Shown here piece after piece: positions 17,793-26,698 of a stretch of 64,000 nt of DNA (positions are counted from its first letter, which is position 1; each line of letters begins with the position of its first letter). Position numbers and translations under genes: made by a program. A model generated the notes under the pieces. The model made no database searches and had not been told where the DNA came from. It worked only from the letters and a program-made list of their open reading frames with translations. This DNA is from Streptomyces albicerus (GTDB lineage Bacteria > Actinomycetota > Actinomycetes > Streptomycetales > Streptomycetaceae). Location of the stretch: contig NZ_VWMY01000006.1 in the NCBI RefSeq assembly GCF_008905045.1, positions 155,557-219,556 on the forward strand, in the 5' to 3' direction.

Positions 17793-17994
17793 GTGCCTGT
17801 CACCGCCTTGGGGTTACCGCCGTGAGGGGTCGGTGAGGGGTCCGTCTCCCTACAGTGCCTTCCCGCACGCGCCGCCGGAACCCCCAGTAACGCCTTGGCC
17901 TCCGTACGGACCTGGACCGGCCCTGGACGTCCGCGTATGCGCGTGCGAGCCACGGCCATGTCGTCCGCCCGGGCCCGCCGCTTGACTCGTAGGC

Positions 17995-18585
17995 ATGACG
18001 AACACGACAGCAAGGACAGAGAACAGGGAGCGGCGGTGGACGACCGCCGGGGGTGTCCTGGTCGCGGCGACGGTCGCCACGGGTCTGATGGCCGGACTCT
18101 TCGCCGCGTACGCGAACAACGTGATGCCGGCGCTGGCCCGCAGCGACGACCGCGTCTACATCGAGGTCATGCAGAACATCGACGACGTCATCCAGAACCC
18201 GGCGTTCCTCCTGATCTTCAGCGGCGCGCTGGTGCTGACCGCCGTCTCGGCCTGGCAGCTGCGCGGTTCGCCACGTCTTCGGGTGTGGGTGTTCCCGGCA
18301 CTCGTCATGTACGTGCTCGCGTTCCTGGTGACCGTCGTCTTCAACATCCCGTTGAACACCGACCTCGTGGACGCCGGGAATCCGGCCACGCTGGCCGATC
18401 CGGCCGCCGTGCGCGAGAAGTTCGAGGACCCGTGGGTGGCCTGGAACGCCGTACGGGCCGTACTGCACATCCTCGCGTTCGTCCTGCTGACGCCGGCGCT
18501 CGTGCTGTACGGGCGCCACGGCCGCAGCGGGCGTCAGACGTCGCCGTACTTGGAGTCGGCGGCCGGGTCGAGCGCCAGCCGGTAG
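17995..18585 (+). CDS. DUF1772 (anthrone oxygenase-like) membrane protein
   Basis: 196 residues with four predicted membrane segments: GGVLVAATVATGLMAGLFAAY, FLLIFSGALVLTAVSAW, VWVFPALVMYVLAFLVTVVF and AVLHILAFVLLTPALVLYG. The pattern NIPLNTDLVDAG followed by W..WN..R is characteristic of DUF1772. Members are thought of as small membrane oxidoreductases or simply of unknown function. The 3' end overlaps the convergent nnaR gene by 52 bp, so the two messages share an antisense tail. Divergent from the CGNR regulator. Confidence 0.8.
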   Translation: MTNTTARTENRERRWTTAGGVLVAATVATGLMAGLFAAYANNVMPALARSDDRVYIEVMQNIDDVIQNPAFLLIFSGALVLTAVSAWQLRGSPRLRVWVFPALVMYVLAFLVTVVFNIPLNTDLVDAGNPATLADPAAVREKFEDPWVAWNAVRAVLHILAFVLLTPALVLYGRHGRSGRQTSPYLESAAGSSASR

Positions 18586-19706
18586 CCACGCTTGACGACG
18601 GTCTGGATCAGCTTGGGCGTACCGAGCGCCGTACGCAGCCGGGCCATCGCGGTCTCCACGGCGTGCTCGTCCTTGCCCGCACCGGGCAGTGCCCGCAGCA
18701 GCTCGGCCCGGGCCACCACCCAGCCGGGCCGCCGGGACAGCGCGCGCAGCAGCGACATCCCGGCGGGCGGCACGGGCCGCAGCGCGTCGTCCACGAGCAC
18801 CGCGTGCCCCCGGATCTCCACCCGGTGACCGGCGATAGGCAGCGTCCGCGCCCTGGACGGCAGTTCCTGACACAGCAGCTGTACGAGCGGGCCGAGCCGG
18901 AAGCGCTCCGGCTGCACCGTGTCGATTCCCCGGGCCTGCAGCGGCAGCGCGGTGACCGGGCCGACGCAGGCGGGCAGCACGTCGTGGCTGAGGGCGGCGA
19001 GCAGTTCGGGCAGCAGCCCGCGGTCCTCGGCGCGGCCCAGCAGCGAGGCGGCGGCCGGGGCGCTGGTGAAGGTCAGCGCGTCCACACCGCGGGTGACCGT
19101 GGCTTCGAGCAGCCGGTCGACGGGCCCGATGTCCTCCGGGGGCATCCACCGGTACACGGGGATGCCGACGACCTCCGCGCCCCCGGCCCGCAGCGCCTCG
19201 ACGAAACCGGGCAGCGGTTCGCCGTGCAGCTGGATCGCGATACGGCGCCCGTCGACCCCCTCGTCCAGCAGCCGGTCGAGCACCTCGGCCATGGATTCGG
19301 AGGACGGGGACCATTCCTCGGTCAGCCCCTGGGCCCGTATCGAGCCCTTGACCTTGGGTCCGCGGGCCAGCAGCTCGACACCGCGCAGCATGGTGAGCAG
19401 ATTCTCCCCGAGACCCCATCCGTCGGCGGCCTCGACCCAGCCCCGGAACCCGATCGCGGTCGTGGCGACCACGATGTCCGGGGCCTGGTCGAGCAGCTGC
19501 TTGGTCGCCGCGAGCAGTTCGCTGTCGTCGGAGAGTGGCACGATGCGCAGCGCGGGCGCGTGGATGACGGCCGCCCCACGCCGCTGGAGCAGGGCTCCGA
19601 GTTCGTCGGCACGGCGGGCGGCGGTCACACCGACGGTGAACCCCGCGAGGGGCCCGTGATCCTGTCGGTCCGGTCGCTGCTCTTGTCGCTGCGGTTCCTC
19701 GTACAT
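18534..19706 (-). CDS. nnaR: Uroporphyrinogen-III synthase-like regulator with winged helix (NnaR)
   Basis: 390 residues. The first 270 form a HemD (uroporphyrinogen-III synthase) fold: LAGFTVGVTAARRADELGALLQRRGA, then FTSAPAAASLLG and ACVGPVTALPLQARGI. Residues 290-380 are an OmpR-type winged helix (LSRRPGWVVARAELLRALPG, VETAMARLRTALG, VVKRGYRL). This fusion next to narK matches NnaR, known in Streptomyces and mycobacteria to act with GlnR on nitrate and nitrite assimilation genes. The HemD part is likely a sensor rather than an enzyme. ATG at 19706; the frame to 19850 is longer but not conserved. Confidence 0.85.
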   Translation of the reverse strand: MYEEPQRQEQRPDRQDHGPLAGFTVGVTAARRADELGALLQRRGAAVIHAPALRIVPLSDDSELLAATKQLLDQAPDIVVATTAIGFRGWVEAADGWGLGENLLTMLRGVELLARGPKVKGSIRAQGLTEEWSPSSESMAEVLDRLLDEGVDGRRIAIQLHGEPLPGFVEALRAGGAEVVGIPVYRWMPPEDIGPVDRLLEATVTRGVDALTFTSAPAAASLLGRAEDRGLLPELLAALSHDVLPACVGPVTALPLQARGIDTVQPERFRLGPLVQLLCQELPSRARTLPIAGHRVEIRGHAVLVDDALRPVPPAGMSLLRALSRRPGWVVARAELLRALPGAGKDEHAVETAMARLRTALGTPKLIQTVVKRGYRLALDPAADSKYGDV

Positions 19707-19858
19707 GGCTCTCGTCCCGCTCGAGTGGTGTTCGTCCTGCGTCACCCGCTGGGTTGGGGCGTACGGCTTGGAGCGCCCGGGCCGGTGAGTCCGGCTCCGG
19801 GGTGTCCCGCTCCGGGGGCGTCCTCTGCACGCCCCATTTGCCCGCATCATGGCGGTCG

Positions 19859-19892
19859 ACCGAGCCTGTCAATGGTGCATGACAGGCTCGGT
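19859..19892 (-). terminator. Terminator after narK
   Basis: ACCGAGCCTGTCA pairs with TGACAGGCTCGGT (13 bp) across an 8-base loop, 26 bp past the narK stop. It separates narK from the downstream nnaR gene, implying separate transcripts. Confidence 0.75.
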
Positions 19893-19917
19893 TCCGCTTG
19901 ATGTCGTCCGTGTTACG

Positions 19918-21300
19918 TCACACCTCGGCGTAGCTGAGCTGCGTCTTCGCCTCCGAAGCCGTCGTGGCGGGAGATCCGGTGGCCGCCGGGCGGCGAAGGT
20001 ATACGGCCCAGGTGACCACGAAGCAGACCCCGTAGAAGGCGAGGAAGGCGACGAAGGCCCCGGTGCCGGAACCGACACTCAGGAACGACTGCCGGAAGGC
20101 GAGGTTGATCCCGAGCCCGCCGAGCGCGCCCACGGCCCCGATGAGCCCCATCGAGGCCCCGGACAGCCGGCGCCCGTACGACGCGGCCTCTTCACCGGTC
20201 AGCCCCATGGCCGCGGCCTTCGCCTGGAAGATGCCGGGGATCATCTTGTACGTGGACCCGTTGCCGAGCCCGGTCAGCACGAACAGCAGGATGAAGGCCG
20301 TGGTGAACAGGGCCAGCGACTTCTCCATGGAGGCGGCCACGATGACGGCGGTCGCGACGCCCATGCCGACGAAGTTCCACAGGGTGATGCGGGCCCCGCC
20401 GTACTTGTCGGCGAGCCAACCGCCCACCGGCCGGATCAGCGAGCCGAGGAGCGGCCCGATGAAGGTGACGTAGGCCGCCTCCAGCGGCGTACGCCCGAAC
20501 TGCGTCTGGAGTACGAGCCCGAAGGCGAAGCTGTACCCGATGAACGACCCGAACGTCCCGATGTAGAGGAAGGACATGATCCAGGTGTGCGGGTCCTTCA
20601 CGGCCTCCTTGGCGGCGCCGGTGTCGTTCTTCACGGACGTGATGTTGTCCATGTACATGGCGCCGAGGACGGCGGCGATGATGATGAGCGGGATGTAGAT
20701 CCCCAGCAGGACACGCGGCCCGGCACTGGCGCCGATGACGGCGAGCCCGACGAGCTGCACAACCGGCACGCCGATGTTGCCGCCACCGGCATTGAGCCCG
20801 AGAGCCCACCCCTTCTTCCTCAAGGGGAAGAAGGAGTTGATGTTGGTCATGGAGGAGGCGAAGTTGCCTCCTCCGACGCCGGCGAGCATGGCGCACACCA
20901 GGAAGGTGCCGAAGGACGTCCCCGGCTCCATCACGATGAACGCGGCGATCGTCGGCAGGAGCAGCATGCTCGCCGAGACGATGGTCCAGTTCCGGCCACC
21001 GAAGCGGGCTACCGCGAAGGTGTACGGCACCCGCACGATCGCGCCGACCAGCGTGGCCATCGAGATGATGAAGAACTTGTCGGCCGGGGTGAGCCCGTAC
21101 TCGGGCCCCATGAAGAGGACCATGACCGACCACAGGGTCCAGATCGAGAACCCGATGTGCTCGGAGAGAACGGAGAAGAACAGGTTCCGATGGGCGACCT
21201 TCTCCCCCGTCTCCTTCCAGAACGTCTCGTCCTCCGGGTCCCACTGCTCGATCCAGCGGCCCCCCTTGCGCGGTGCGATGCTGCTGCTCGGGGCTGTCAT
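19918..21300 (-). CDS. narK: Nitrate/nitrite transporter, NarK family (MFS)
   Basis: 460 residues and about 12 membrane segments. Both nitrate-signature regions are present: GVGGGNFASSMTNINSFFPLRKKG and GLGNGSTYKMIPGIFQ. Substrate-binding arginines of the family fall in IVRVPYTF and LIRPVGGW. It carries out nitrate uptake or nitrate/nitrite exchange at the cytoplasmic membrane. The ATG at 21300 has GGAGG upstream (the open frame to 21399 is rejected). The regulator NnaR is encoded just downstream. The neighbouring assimilatory reductases are not in the window. Confidence 0.92.
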   Translation of the reverse strand: MTAPSSSIAPRKGGRWIEQWDPEDETFWKETGEKVAHRNLFFSVLSEHIGFSIWTLWSVMVLFMGPEYGLTPADKFFIISMATLVGAIVRVPYTFAVARFGGRNWTIVSASMLLLPTIAAFIVMEPGTSFGTFLVCAMLAGVGGGNFASSMTNINSFFPLRKKGWALGLNAGGGNIGVPVVQLVGLAVIGASAGPRVLLGIYIPLIIIAAVLGAMYMDNITSVKNDTGAAKEAVKDPHTWIMSFLYIGTFGSFIGYSFAFGLVLQTQFGRTPLEAAYVTFIGPLLGSLIRPVGGWLADKYGGARITLWNFVGMGVATAVIVAASMEKSLALFTTAFILLFVLTGLGNGSTYKMIPGIFQAKAAAMGLTGEEAASYGRRLSGASMGLIGAVGALGGLGINLAFRQSFLSVGSGTGAFVAFLAFYGVCFVVTWAVYLRRPAATGSPATTASEAKTQLSYAEV

Positions 21301-21447
21301 CTCACGCCTCCACATTTCTACGGGTGGTGTGCCCGAAGGTAGGGATGGCGCGTTTCCGGCCTGTGGCTGCGAGTGACCGCCGGGGAACTTTGCTCTCACC
21401 CCGGGGCGCGGGGCGCGGTGAGGGTTTTTTCGGGGGGTGGGGGTTTT

Positions 21448-22596
21448 CTACTGGTGAGGGGGGTGCCGGGGGTGCGATTGCGGGGGCTCCTGCGGGTGCG
21501 GGGGCTGCGGCTGCGGCGGTATGGGGGCGGCCGGGCCCGGGCCCGGGTGGGCGTAGGGGGCCGGGGGGCCGCCGTACGGGCCGGGGGCCTGAGGAGGAGG
21601 GTACGGGGCAGGGGGCTGGGGTGCGGCGTACGGAGCGGAGGCTTGCGGTGCGGCGTACGTACCCGGGGTTGGAGGGGCGGCGTACGGACCTGGGGCTGGA
21701 GGGGCGGCGGCGTATGGGCCCGGGGCGTGTGGACCTGGGGCGTGTGAACCCGGGGGGTGTGGACCCGGCGTCGGCGAACCGAAGGGATTGCCGTGGCCCG
21801 CGCCCGCCGCTCCGAGGGGATTGCCGTGGCCCGGATCTGCCGCTCCGTAGGGGTTGGCGTGGCCCGGATCCGCCGTTCCGTAGGGGTTGGCGTGGCCCGG
21901 ATCCGCCGTTCCGTAAGGGTTGCCGTGGCCCGGATCCGCCGTTCCGAAGGGGTTGCCGTGCGCCGGGCCCGCAGCGCCGAAAGGGCCGAAAGGATTGGCA
22001 TGCCCCGGCAGCTGCCCACCCGGGGGCAGATACCGCACCCGCCCCGTCTCATCCGTGACGGGCATGAACCCGGAGGCCTGCAACCGGGCCGCGAACTTCG
22101 CGTTCCGCTTCCGCGTGACGAGGAATCCAACACCCAGGATCACCATGAGCACCGCCCAGGACGCGATCACATAGGTCACCCCGTCCCCACTCGCCCGCAT
22201 GACCCCGATGGCCATGCCGACGGTGAGGCCGACCGCTCCGAACCCCATCCGCTTCTCGGCACTCCTACCGGTCAGGTCGAAGTTGATCCGAGCCTTGAGC
22301 AGTTCCAGGGCGTCGGGCACGAGGGGCGGCAACGCCCCGCCGCCGGCCGCCTGCGGAAACTGGGCCCAGTTCTGCGCTGCCCGCGCCCGGGCCTGCGGAC
22401 TCGGATCCGGCACGATGAGCATCTTCAGCGAACCGTTCTGCCCGCCCTGCCGCACATCCGCGTACTCGTACCCGAACTGCTGAGCAATGAAGGCAAGCCG
22501 AGCAAGCTTCTTCACGGACGCCATGGCGCTGGTGAGCTCCACGGGCTCCCCACCGGCCATGAGCTGGAACATCTTCTGGACTTGGCGGTTGCTCAT
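21448..22596 (-). CDS. Membrane protein with Pro-rich tail and 11-residue tandem repeats
   Basis: 382 residues of unknown function. Residues 1-110 are globular (MSNRQVQKMFQLMAGGEPVE...). Two membrane segments follow (GFGAVGLTVGMAIGVM and YVIASWAVLMVILGVGFLV), then a basic stretch. From about residue 200 there are seven imperfect copies of an 11-residue unit like YGTADPGHANP, then about 100 residues made of Pro, Ala, Tyr and Gly. The repeat is also a 33-bp DNA repeat (about 21780-21990). The ATG at 22596 has a normal leader. The tail resembles actinobacterial Pro/Tyr/Gly-rich cytoplasmic tails that scaffold partners, but this is inference. Confidence 0.75.
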   Translation of the reverse strand: MSNRQVQKMFQLMAGGEPVELTSAMASVKKLARLAFIAQQFGYEYADVRQGGQNGSLKMLIVPDPSPQARARAAQNWAQFPQAAGGGALPPLVPDALELLKARINFDLTGRSAEKRMGFGAVGLTVGMAIGVMRASGDGVTYVIASWAVLMVILGVGFLVTRKRNAKFAARLQASGFMPVTDETGRVRYLPPGGQLPGHANPFGPFGAAGPAHGNPFGTADPGHGNPYGTADPGHANPYGTADPGHANPYGAADPGHGNPLGAAGAGHGNPFGSPTPGPHPPGSHAPGPHAPGPYAAAPPAPGPYAAPPTPGTYAAPQASAPYAAPQPPAPYPPPQAPGPYGGPPAPYAHPGPGPAAPIPPQPQPPHPQEPPQSHPRHPPHQ

Positions 22597-22769
22597 GCCT
22601 GTCTTTCGGGTCGCCGGCCGGTGATCGTTGTTCGCGTGGGCAGCCTAGCCACTGCCGCGGAGGGCCAACGAACCCTCACGCGGACTACACGGAAGGCTCA
22701 CACGCAACGACTCCGCCCAGCCGGACTCCCGCCAGCCTGAATTCATGACGGCGGCTGGCGGATCGACTG

Positions 22770-23105
22770 TCATCGCACGGATACCGACTGCGACACCTCC
22801 TCTTCCCTCCCTCCGACCTCGAACCACAGCAGCTTCCCGACACCACGCCCGAGCAAGCCGCCACCGAGGGACCAGCCGCCGCACGAACTCGCGCGCTGCT
22901 GCACGAGGAGCAGTCCGCGCCTTCCTTCCGCATCTGTCGGAGCGGGCGGGACACGGTCACTTGGGGGCTTATCGGAGGGCGGCGGAATGTGCGGGCTGCT
23001 GTCCCACACACCCACTCGCACTCGCTCGTCCCCCAGCGCGGACAGCCGCAGGGAGGCGTGGCCTCTCGTGTGCCGGTACGCATTGGTGATCAATTTGGCA
23101 CCTAT
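22770..23105 (-). pseudogene. Remnant of an ATP-binding (anti-sigma/HATPase_c) protein
   Basis: The minus strand encodes the C-terminal half of a Streptomyces RsbW-like ATP-binding protein: LITNAYRHTRGHASLRLSAL (N-box), GVWDSSPHIPPPSDKP (G1 region) and GRRGLLLVQQRASSCGGWSL. The N-terminal half is absent: a TGA lies in frame just upstream (near 23108) and no start or SD is present. The small protein after it differs from family members at several conserved glycines. It marks the left edge of the accessory island. Probably non-functional. Confidence 0.6.
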
Positions 23106-23170
23106 GGGTCACACAGTCGGCGGTGGTCACTTCGTACCACTTCCTTGCGGCCCGAGGCCCATTTTCACGG

Positions 23171-23863
23171 TCAACGGGCCTCGCTCGCGCCTTCTTCCAG
23201 CGGATTGTCGAAGCTGACCGTTTCGGCGATCTGCTTGAGGATCGCGCGGTACTGCTCGCGGTGGGCCGCAGCCGTCGTACTCAGCGTGAGGACGACCAGG
23301 CGCCTGCAGTCCGGGTGCGGCAGGTGGGCGTGGATCTGGAGAAGTGCCTGCCGAGGAAGACCACTGTCGGCTGATGGTGTGCGCACGGTCTCGCCGAACG
23401 TGGCGGGACCACAGGGCAGTTCGAGGTACTCAATGTGCGTATGACCCTCGGCAGAAGCCACGGCACGGGCTGCGGTGGCCGCACGCGACGACAGGGTCGT
23501 GTCACGCCAGGAGAGGGTGACGAAAGAGAGCAGGGGCTGACCATTGGCTCCGCTGTCCGCGTCATCGACGTCGTCGCGATGTAGGCCGATGGAGCAGTGG
23601 ACGGTACCGATCTCACGCAGTGCGGCCAGCAATCGCTGCCCTTCCGCGACTTGAGCAACGAACCGCTGACGGGTCACCTCGTCGGGTGCCGCGTCGAGGA
23701 ACGGGGCGAAGGCGGTACGCAGGTCGTGGGCGGCTGGGGAGTCAGGTGCAGCGAGCAAGAGGTCGAGAGGGAGCGGGGTGAAACCTGCGGGTTCGGCGAA
23801 CCAAATGTCTGCCTGGGGGTCCTTGGCAGAGTCGTCAACGGTGAAGCGGGGGGTGGCGGTCAT
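23171..23863 (-). CDS. Hypothetical protein in toxin island (DUF-like, 230 aa)
   Basis: 230 residues, no signal peptide or membrane segment. I do not recognise the family. The N-terminus MTATPRFTVDDSAKDPQADIWF and a middle part FTPLPLDLLL are followed by a beta-rich region with LSWRDTT and IEYLELPCGPATFGETV. It is the last gene of a leftward run with a membrane protein, a WXG-type secreted protein and a small WXG-like protein. Similar genes often accompany actinobacterial type VII substrates, perhaps as chaperones or accessory factors, but this is context inference. The base composition resembles that of the neighbours. Confidence 0.6.
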   Translation of the reverse strand: MTATPRFTVDDSAKDPQADIWFAEPAGFTPLPLDLLLAAPDSPAAHDLRTAFAPFLDAAPDEVTRQRFVAQVAEGQRLLAALREIGTVHCSIGLHRDDVDDADSGANGQPLLSFVTLSWRDTTLSSRAATAARAVASAEGHTHIEYLELPCGPATFGETVRTPSADSGLPRQALLQIHAHLPHPDCRRLVVLTLSTTAAAHREQYRAILKQIAETVSFDNPLEEGASEAR

Positions 23864-23898
23864 GGGTCCTGTCCGGTACGCGTAGCTCAGCGTCGGCG

Positions 23899-24573
23899 CT
23901 ACTGCTTAGCCGACGGGTCGGGCACGTGAGCTCCGGCGCGGCGGGCGCGTTCGAGGGCGGCAGGGCTGGCGTTCCAGTCGGTCGGGGTGATTCCCCGGCG
24001 GCCCGTGGCCGTGCGCTGGTAGAGGAGGTGCAGCCGCTTGGGCGTGTTGCCTCCGCGGCCGGTGGCCGCGACAACGGCGATAAAACGGGGATCGCCGGCG
24101 AACCAAAGGGGATCGATCTGAGCCTTCAGTTCTGGTTTGGTACGGGAGGTTCCGAATCGCCTCATCCACCAGAAGGTGCGCATGTTTGCCAGGAAGAGCA
24201 GAGGAATCTGCTCCTCTGGCTTCTCAGGATTGGGGATCTCGAACCACATCTCGTCCTCCTGAGCCTGGAGGTGCTTGTTCCGGCCACGGGGGACGCCGGT
24301 GAGGAGCTGCCAGGGGTACTGCTGGAGGACACGCCGGATGTGGAGGGACGGACGAAAATAGGCGAGTTGGAGCACGGCGCGGAAGGTCGCGTAGACGAGG
24401 ACGGGAAGAAAGACCCAACCGATCCAGGGTGGTGTCGCCACGATGAGAAAGAGGACCCCGAACCAGACGGAGATCCAACCGACCAGCCGCCCGACGATCA
24501 TGATCATGTGCTGGTTCCAGGCCTGCTGGGTTGGTGAATGGCCCCAAGCTGTCGGGGAGGTGGTTGGGTTCAT
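23899..24573 (-). CDS. Hypothetical membrane protein in toxin island
   Basis: 224 residues. Two membrane segments near residues 23-70 (MIMIVGRLVGWISVWFGVLFLIV and WIGWVFLPVLVYATFRAVLQL) are followed by a soluble domain of about 150 residues with a conserved-looking core QEDEMWFEIPNPEKPEEQIPLLF, LANMRTFWWMRRFG, IDPLWFAGDPRFIAVVA. Family unknown to me. It sits 28 bp after the WXG-type gene and 36 bp before the 230-residue gene, so all are probably in one transcript. A role in secretion or protection against the linked secreted protein is possible. Confidence 0.65.
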   Translation of the reverse strand: MNPTTSPTAWGHSPTQQAWNQHMIMIVGRLVGWISVWFGVLFLIVATPPWIGWVFLPVLVYATFRAVLQLAYFRPSLHIRRVLQQYPWQLLTGVPRGRNKHLQAQEDEMWFEIPNPEKPEEQIPLLFLANMRTFWWMRRFGTSRTKPELKAQIDPLWFAGDPRFIAVVAATGRGGNTPKRLHLLYQRTATGRRGITPTDWNASPAALERARRAGAHVPDPSAKQ

Positions 24574-24600
24574 GTGGCGGGTTCTCTCTATGTTTGGGGC

Positions 24601-25944
24601 TCAGAAAACATGCCGGGCTAGGTCGACGAGCGCACCACCGTCAATACCGAGCCGCGCTCCGTCGATGCCTGCCACGGAGCCGTCCTTGATCCCGTCGTCG
24701 TCGGCGTCCACGGCCTTCATGACCAGGCCGAAGCCTGCGGTAGCCACGCCGATTGAGGCTGAGGTGACCTCGACCGATCTAATGGTCTGCTCGGCCCGGG
24801 CGCCCCGAATCGTGAAATTAAGGAGGGAGTTGTCCAGGGCAGAGATGGATTTCGCCTGTTCCATGGTGGCAGTACCGAAACGGGCAGCTCGCTGGCCCAG
24901 CGTGATGACTTCTCCCGCCTCGCCAGTGGCTCGCACGGCAGCCATAACGCCTTTGCCCGCTGCGCCGACTCCAGGAAGCATGCCAAGGGCGTCGCCGCTG
25001 ACCGTGACGAGGTTGCTCCAGAAGTCCGTGTCGAACTCACCTTTGGTGAACCCATCCCACAACGAAGCACGCAGCGCTGGGTCGCCCAGCACCCGCATCC
25101 CCAAGGCCGTAGCACTAAACGCCCCCGCGACGAGCAGCAGCACCGCAGCCGCCGTCCCACCCGTCAGCACGAACAGCGCCGCCAGCCCGACCACTGCCGC
25201 CACACTGCTGAGGATGTCCGGCAGGTTCTCACCAAGCCAGTCAAGCGCCGAGTCGAACCACCCCGGCTCATGCGGCGCCAGCTTCTTCGTAGCGTCCCGG
25301 ATCTTGCCGGCGCGGTACTGCGCCTGGGTCTCGTGCTCCTCGGCCAGCTTTCGGGCCCTGCTCAGGATCTTCTCAAGGTCGGCTTCCGCCTCGTCGACGG
25401 CCGTGTTCGCGCGGGTCAGCGCCTTCTGCGCGTCGTCCTGGGCGGTGCCCTTCTTCTCCAGGGCCGGGTCGTCGCCCGCCGTGGTCGCCTTGCCCTTGGC
25501 GGTGTCGACTGCGGCGCGGGCGTCCTTTGCCTCTTCGTCAAGGCGCTTGGCTCGGCGCTGGAAATCGTCGAGTTCACCCTCCCAGAGGCTCAGTTGCTTG
25601 GCCGCCTTGCGAATGGAACGCGCGGCGTTCTTCAGGTTCAGCGGCAGCGGACCGCCGTCGAGCTGCTCCCGGAAGGCGACGGCCGCGTCGCCCTTCCAGT
25701 AGCTGCCGTCCATCAGCTTGGTGACCAGGTCACGCGTGTCTTCGAGGACCTTCGCGCAGCTTGCAAGCTTCTTGTGCAGGCCGCTCACTGTGTCGGTGCT
25801 GCCCGGCACAGGGTTGAAGCCCAGGTGCGGATAGTCGGGGTTGGGCATCCTCGGCGAGGATTTCAGCCCTTGAGGCAGCGGACCGTCCTTGGCTGCCTGG
25901 GAGCTGGGGAGGGACGACGGTTCAAGGCCGGAGGTGACAGTCAC
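24601..25944 (-). CDS. WXG100-like/putative type VII secreted protein
   Basis: 447 residues, GTG start inside the stop of the small upstream gene (GTGA overlap). Residues about 35-190 are helical with a WXG motif (SYWKGDAAVAFREQL), then long charged helices rich in Lys, Glu, Ala. Residues 225-280 include hydrophobic stretches (ILSSVAAVVGLAALFVL, AAAVLLLVAGAFSATALGM). The C-terminus ends in DGARLGIDGGALVDLARHVF with no recognisable toxin tip. The architecture parallels the N-terminal 330 residues of the RHS toxin at 29.9-34.5 kb. It is probably a type VII exported protein or a toxin that lost its tip. No secretion apparatus genes lie in the window. Confidence 0.7.
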   Translation of the reverse strand: MTVTSGLEPSSLPSSQAAKDGPLPQGLKSSPRMPNPDYPHLGFNPVPGSTDTVSGLHKKLASCAKVLEDTRDLVTKLMDGSYWKGDAAVAFREQLDGGPLPLNLKNAARSIRKAAKQLSLWEGELDDFQRRAKRLDEEAKDARAAVDTAKGKATTAGDDPALEKKGTAQDDAQKALTRANTAVDEAEADLEKILSRARKLAEEHETQAQYRAGKIRDATKKLAPHEPGWFDSALDWLGENLPDILSSVAAVVGLAALFVLTGGTAAAVLLLVAGAFSATALGMRVLGDPALRASLWDGFTKGEFDTDFWSNLVTVSGDALGMLPGVGAAGKGVMAAVRATGEAGEVITLGQRAARFGTATMEQAKSISALDNSLLNFTIRGARAEQTIRSVEVTSASIGVATAGFGLVMKAVDADDDGIKDGSVAGIDGARLGIDGGALVDLARHVF

Positions 25945-26264
25945 TTCTTGCCGCCGCCTTCGCCGTTGCCGGCCTTCTTCAGCGCCTCTTCCAGCGCCTT
26001 GTCGACCTCGAGGTAGCTGTCCCGGCTCTTGCCGATGATCTCGGCAAGGTCTTCGGTCTGCTTGCCGATCTCCTCCGAGCCGTACTTCCAGTCCTCCTGG
26101 AAATCCTCGCACGCGGAGTCCAGGTCGTCGGTGCCCAGGCCCGTGATGGTCGCTTCGGACAACGCCTTGCGGACGCCCTTGAGCGAGTCCGTCGACTTGT
26201 TCAGCATCTTCATGAAGCGCCCGAGCTCATCCCCGTCAACAGCCAGCCGCTCCGCCACGCGCAC
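25941..26264 (-). CDS. Small WXG100-like helical protein
   Basis: 107 residues, mostly helical, with a WxxG turn (DFQEDWKYGSEEIG) in the middle, the size and layout of WXG100/ESAT-6-like proteins. GTG start at 26264 with GGGGAG upstream. It overlaps the next gene by four bases, so the two are co-translated. WXG100 proteins dimerise and escort or are themselves substrates of type VII secretion; the pair with the 447-residue protein fits an escort role. Ends in a flexible Gly/Lys tail. Confidence 0.65.
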   Translation of the reverse strand: MRVAERLAVDGDELGRFMKMLNKSTDSLKGVRKALSEATITGLGTDDLDSACEDFQEDWKYGSEEIGKQTEDLAEIIGKSRDSYLEVDKALEEALKKAGNGEGGGKK

Positions 26265-26455
26265 CTGCTCCCCGCTCGACTGCCGTTCCTGCAGGGCAGC
26301 GACGCTAGTTGCTTCACCCCGCCTGGGGCAGTCGCGGTCGGCCCCGCGGTCTGTGGTTGACGGCCTGGAGGAGTTCTTGTGTTTGCGATGCCGGCGGGTG
26401 GAGCCTCGCCCCGGTTCATCCGAAAGCAGGAAGAGGAGCAGAACGGTCTAAGCGG

Positions 26456-26698
26456 CTACACCACCGTGACCTGTCTCCAGCCTCCCGCGTCCGCGCCCCG
26501 TACAGGAGCCGCATACCCCTCCGGGTCGGCGAACACCCGCACCTGGTCCCGACGGTCAAGTCGCCACAGTGCGCCGGCATCGGCGCCCACGATCTTGTCC
26601 TTGTCCTCGGAACCGTCGTCGCTGCCACAGGCTGACAGCGACAGGGCCGCGGGGGCGGTCGGCGCGATCGCTGCGAGCAGGGTGGGGCGGCGGTTCAC
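26456..26698 (-). pseudogene. Truncated lipoprotein fused to an unrelated short tail (leader copy A)
   Basis: 80 codons from a GTG at 26698. The first 30 (RRPTLLAAIAPTAPAALSLS, lipobox SAC, then GSDDGSEDKDKI) are nearly identical to the lipoprotein at 35.7-36.3 kb. After GADAG the sequence departs completely (ALWRLDRRDQVRVFADPEGY...). The upstream DNA is also shared. This looks like the 5' end of a duplicated lipoprotein gene joined to the 3' end of another gene. Whether it is expressed is unknown. The rest of the gap 26265-26994 holds no gene I can support. Confidence 0.5.

Noticed and set aside
21352..21377. GlnR-box-like GTCAC and GAAAC upstream of narK
   Set aside because: Both elements are present on the minus strand but their spacing does not match the GlnR pattern of five-base blocks separated by six.
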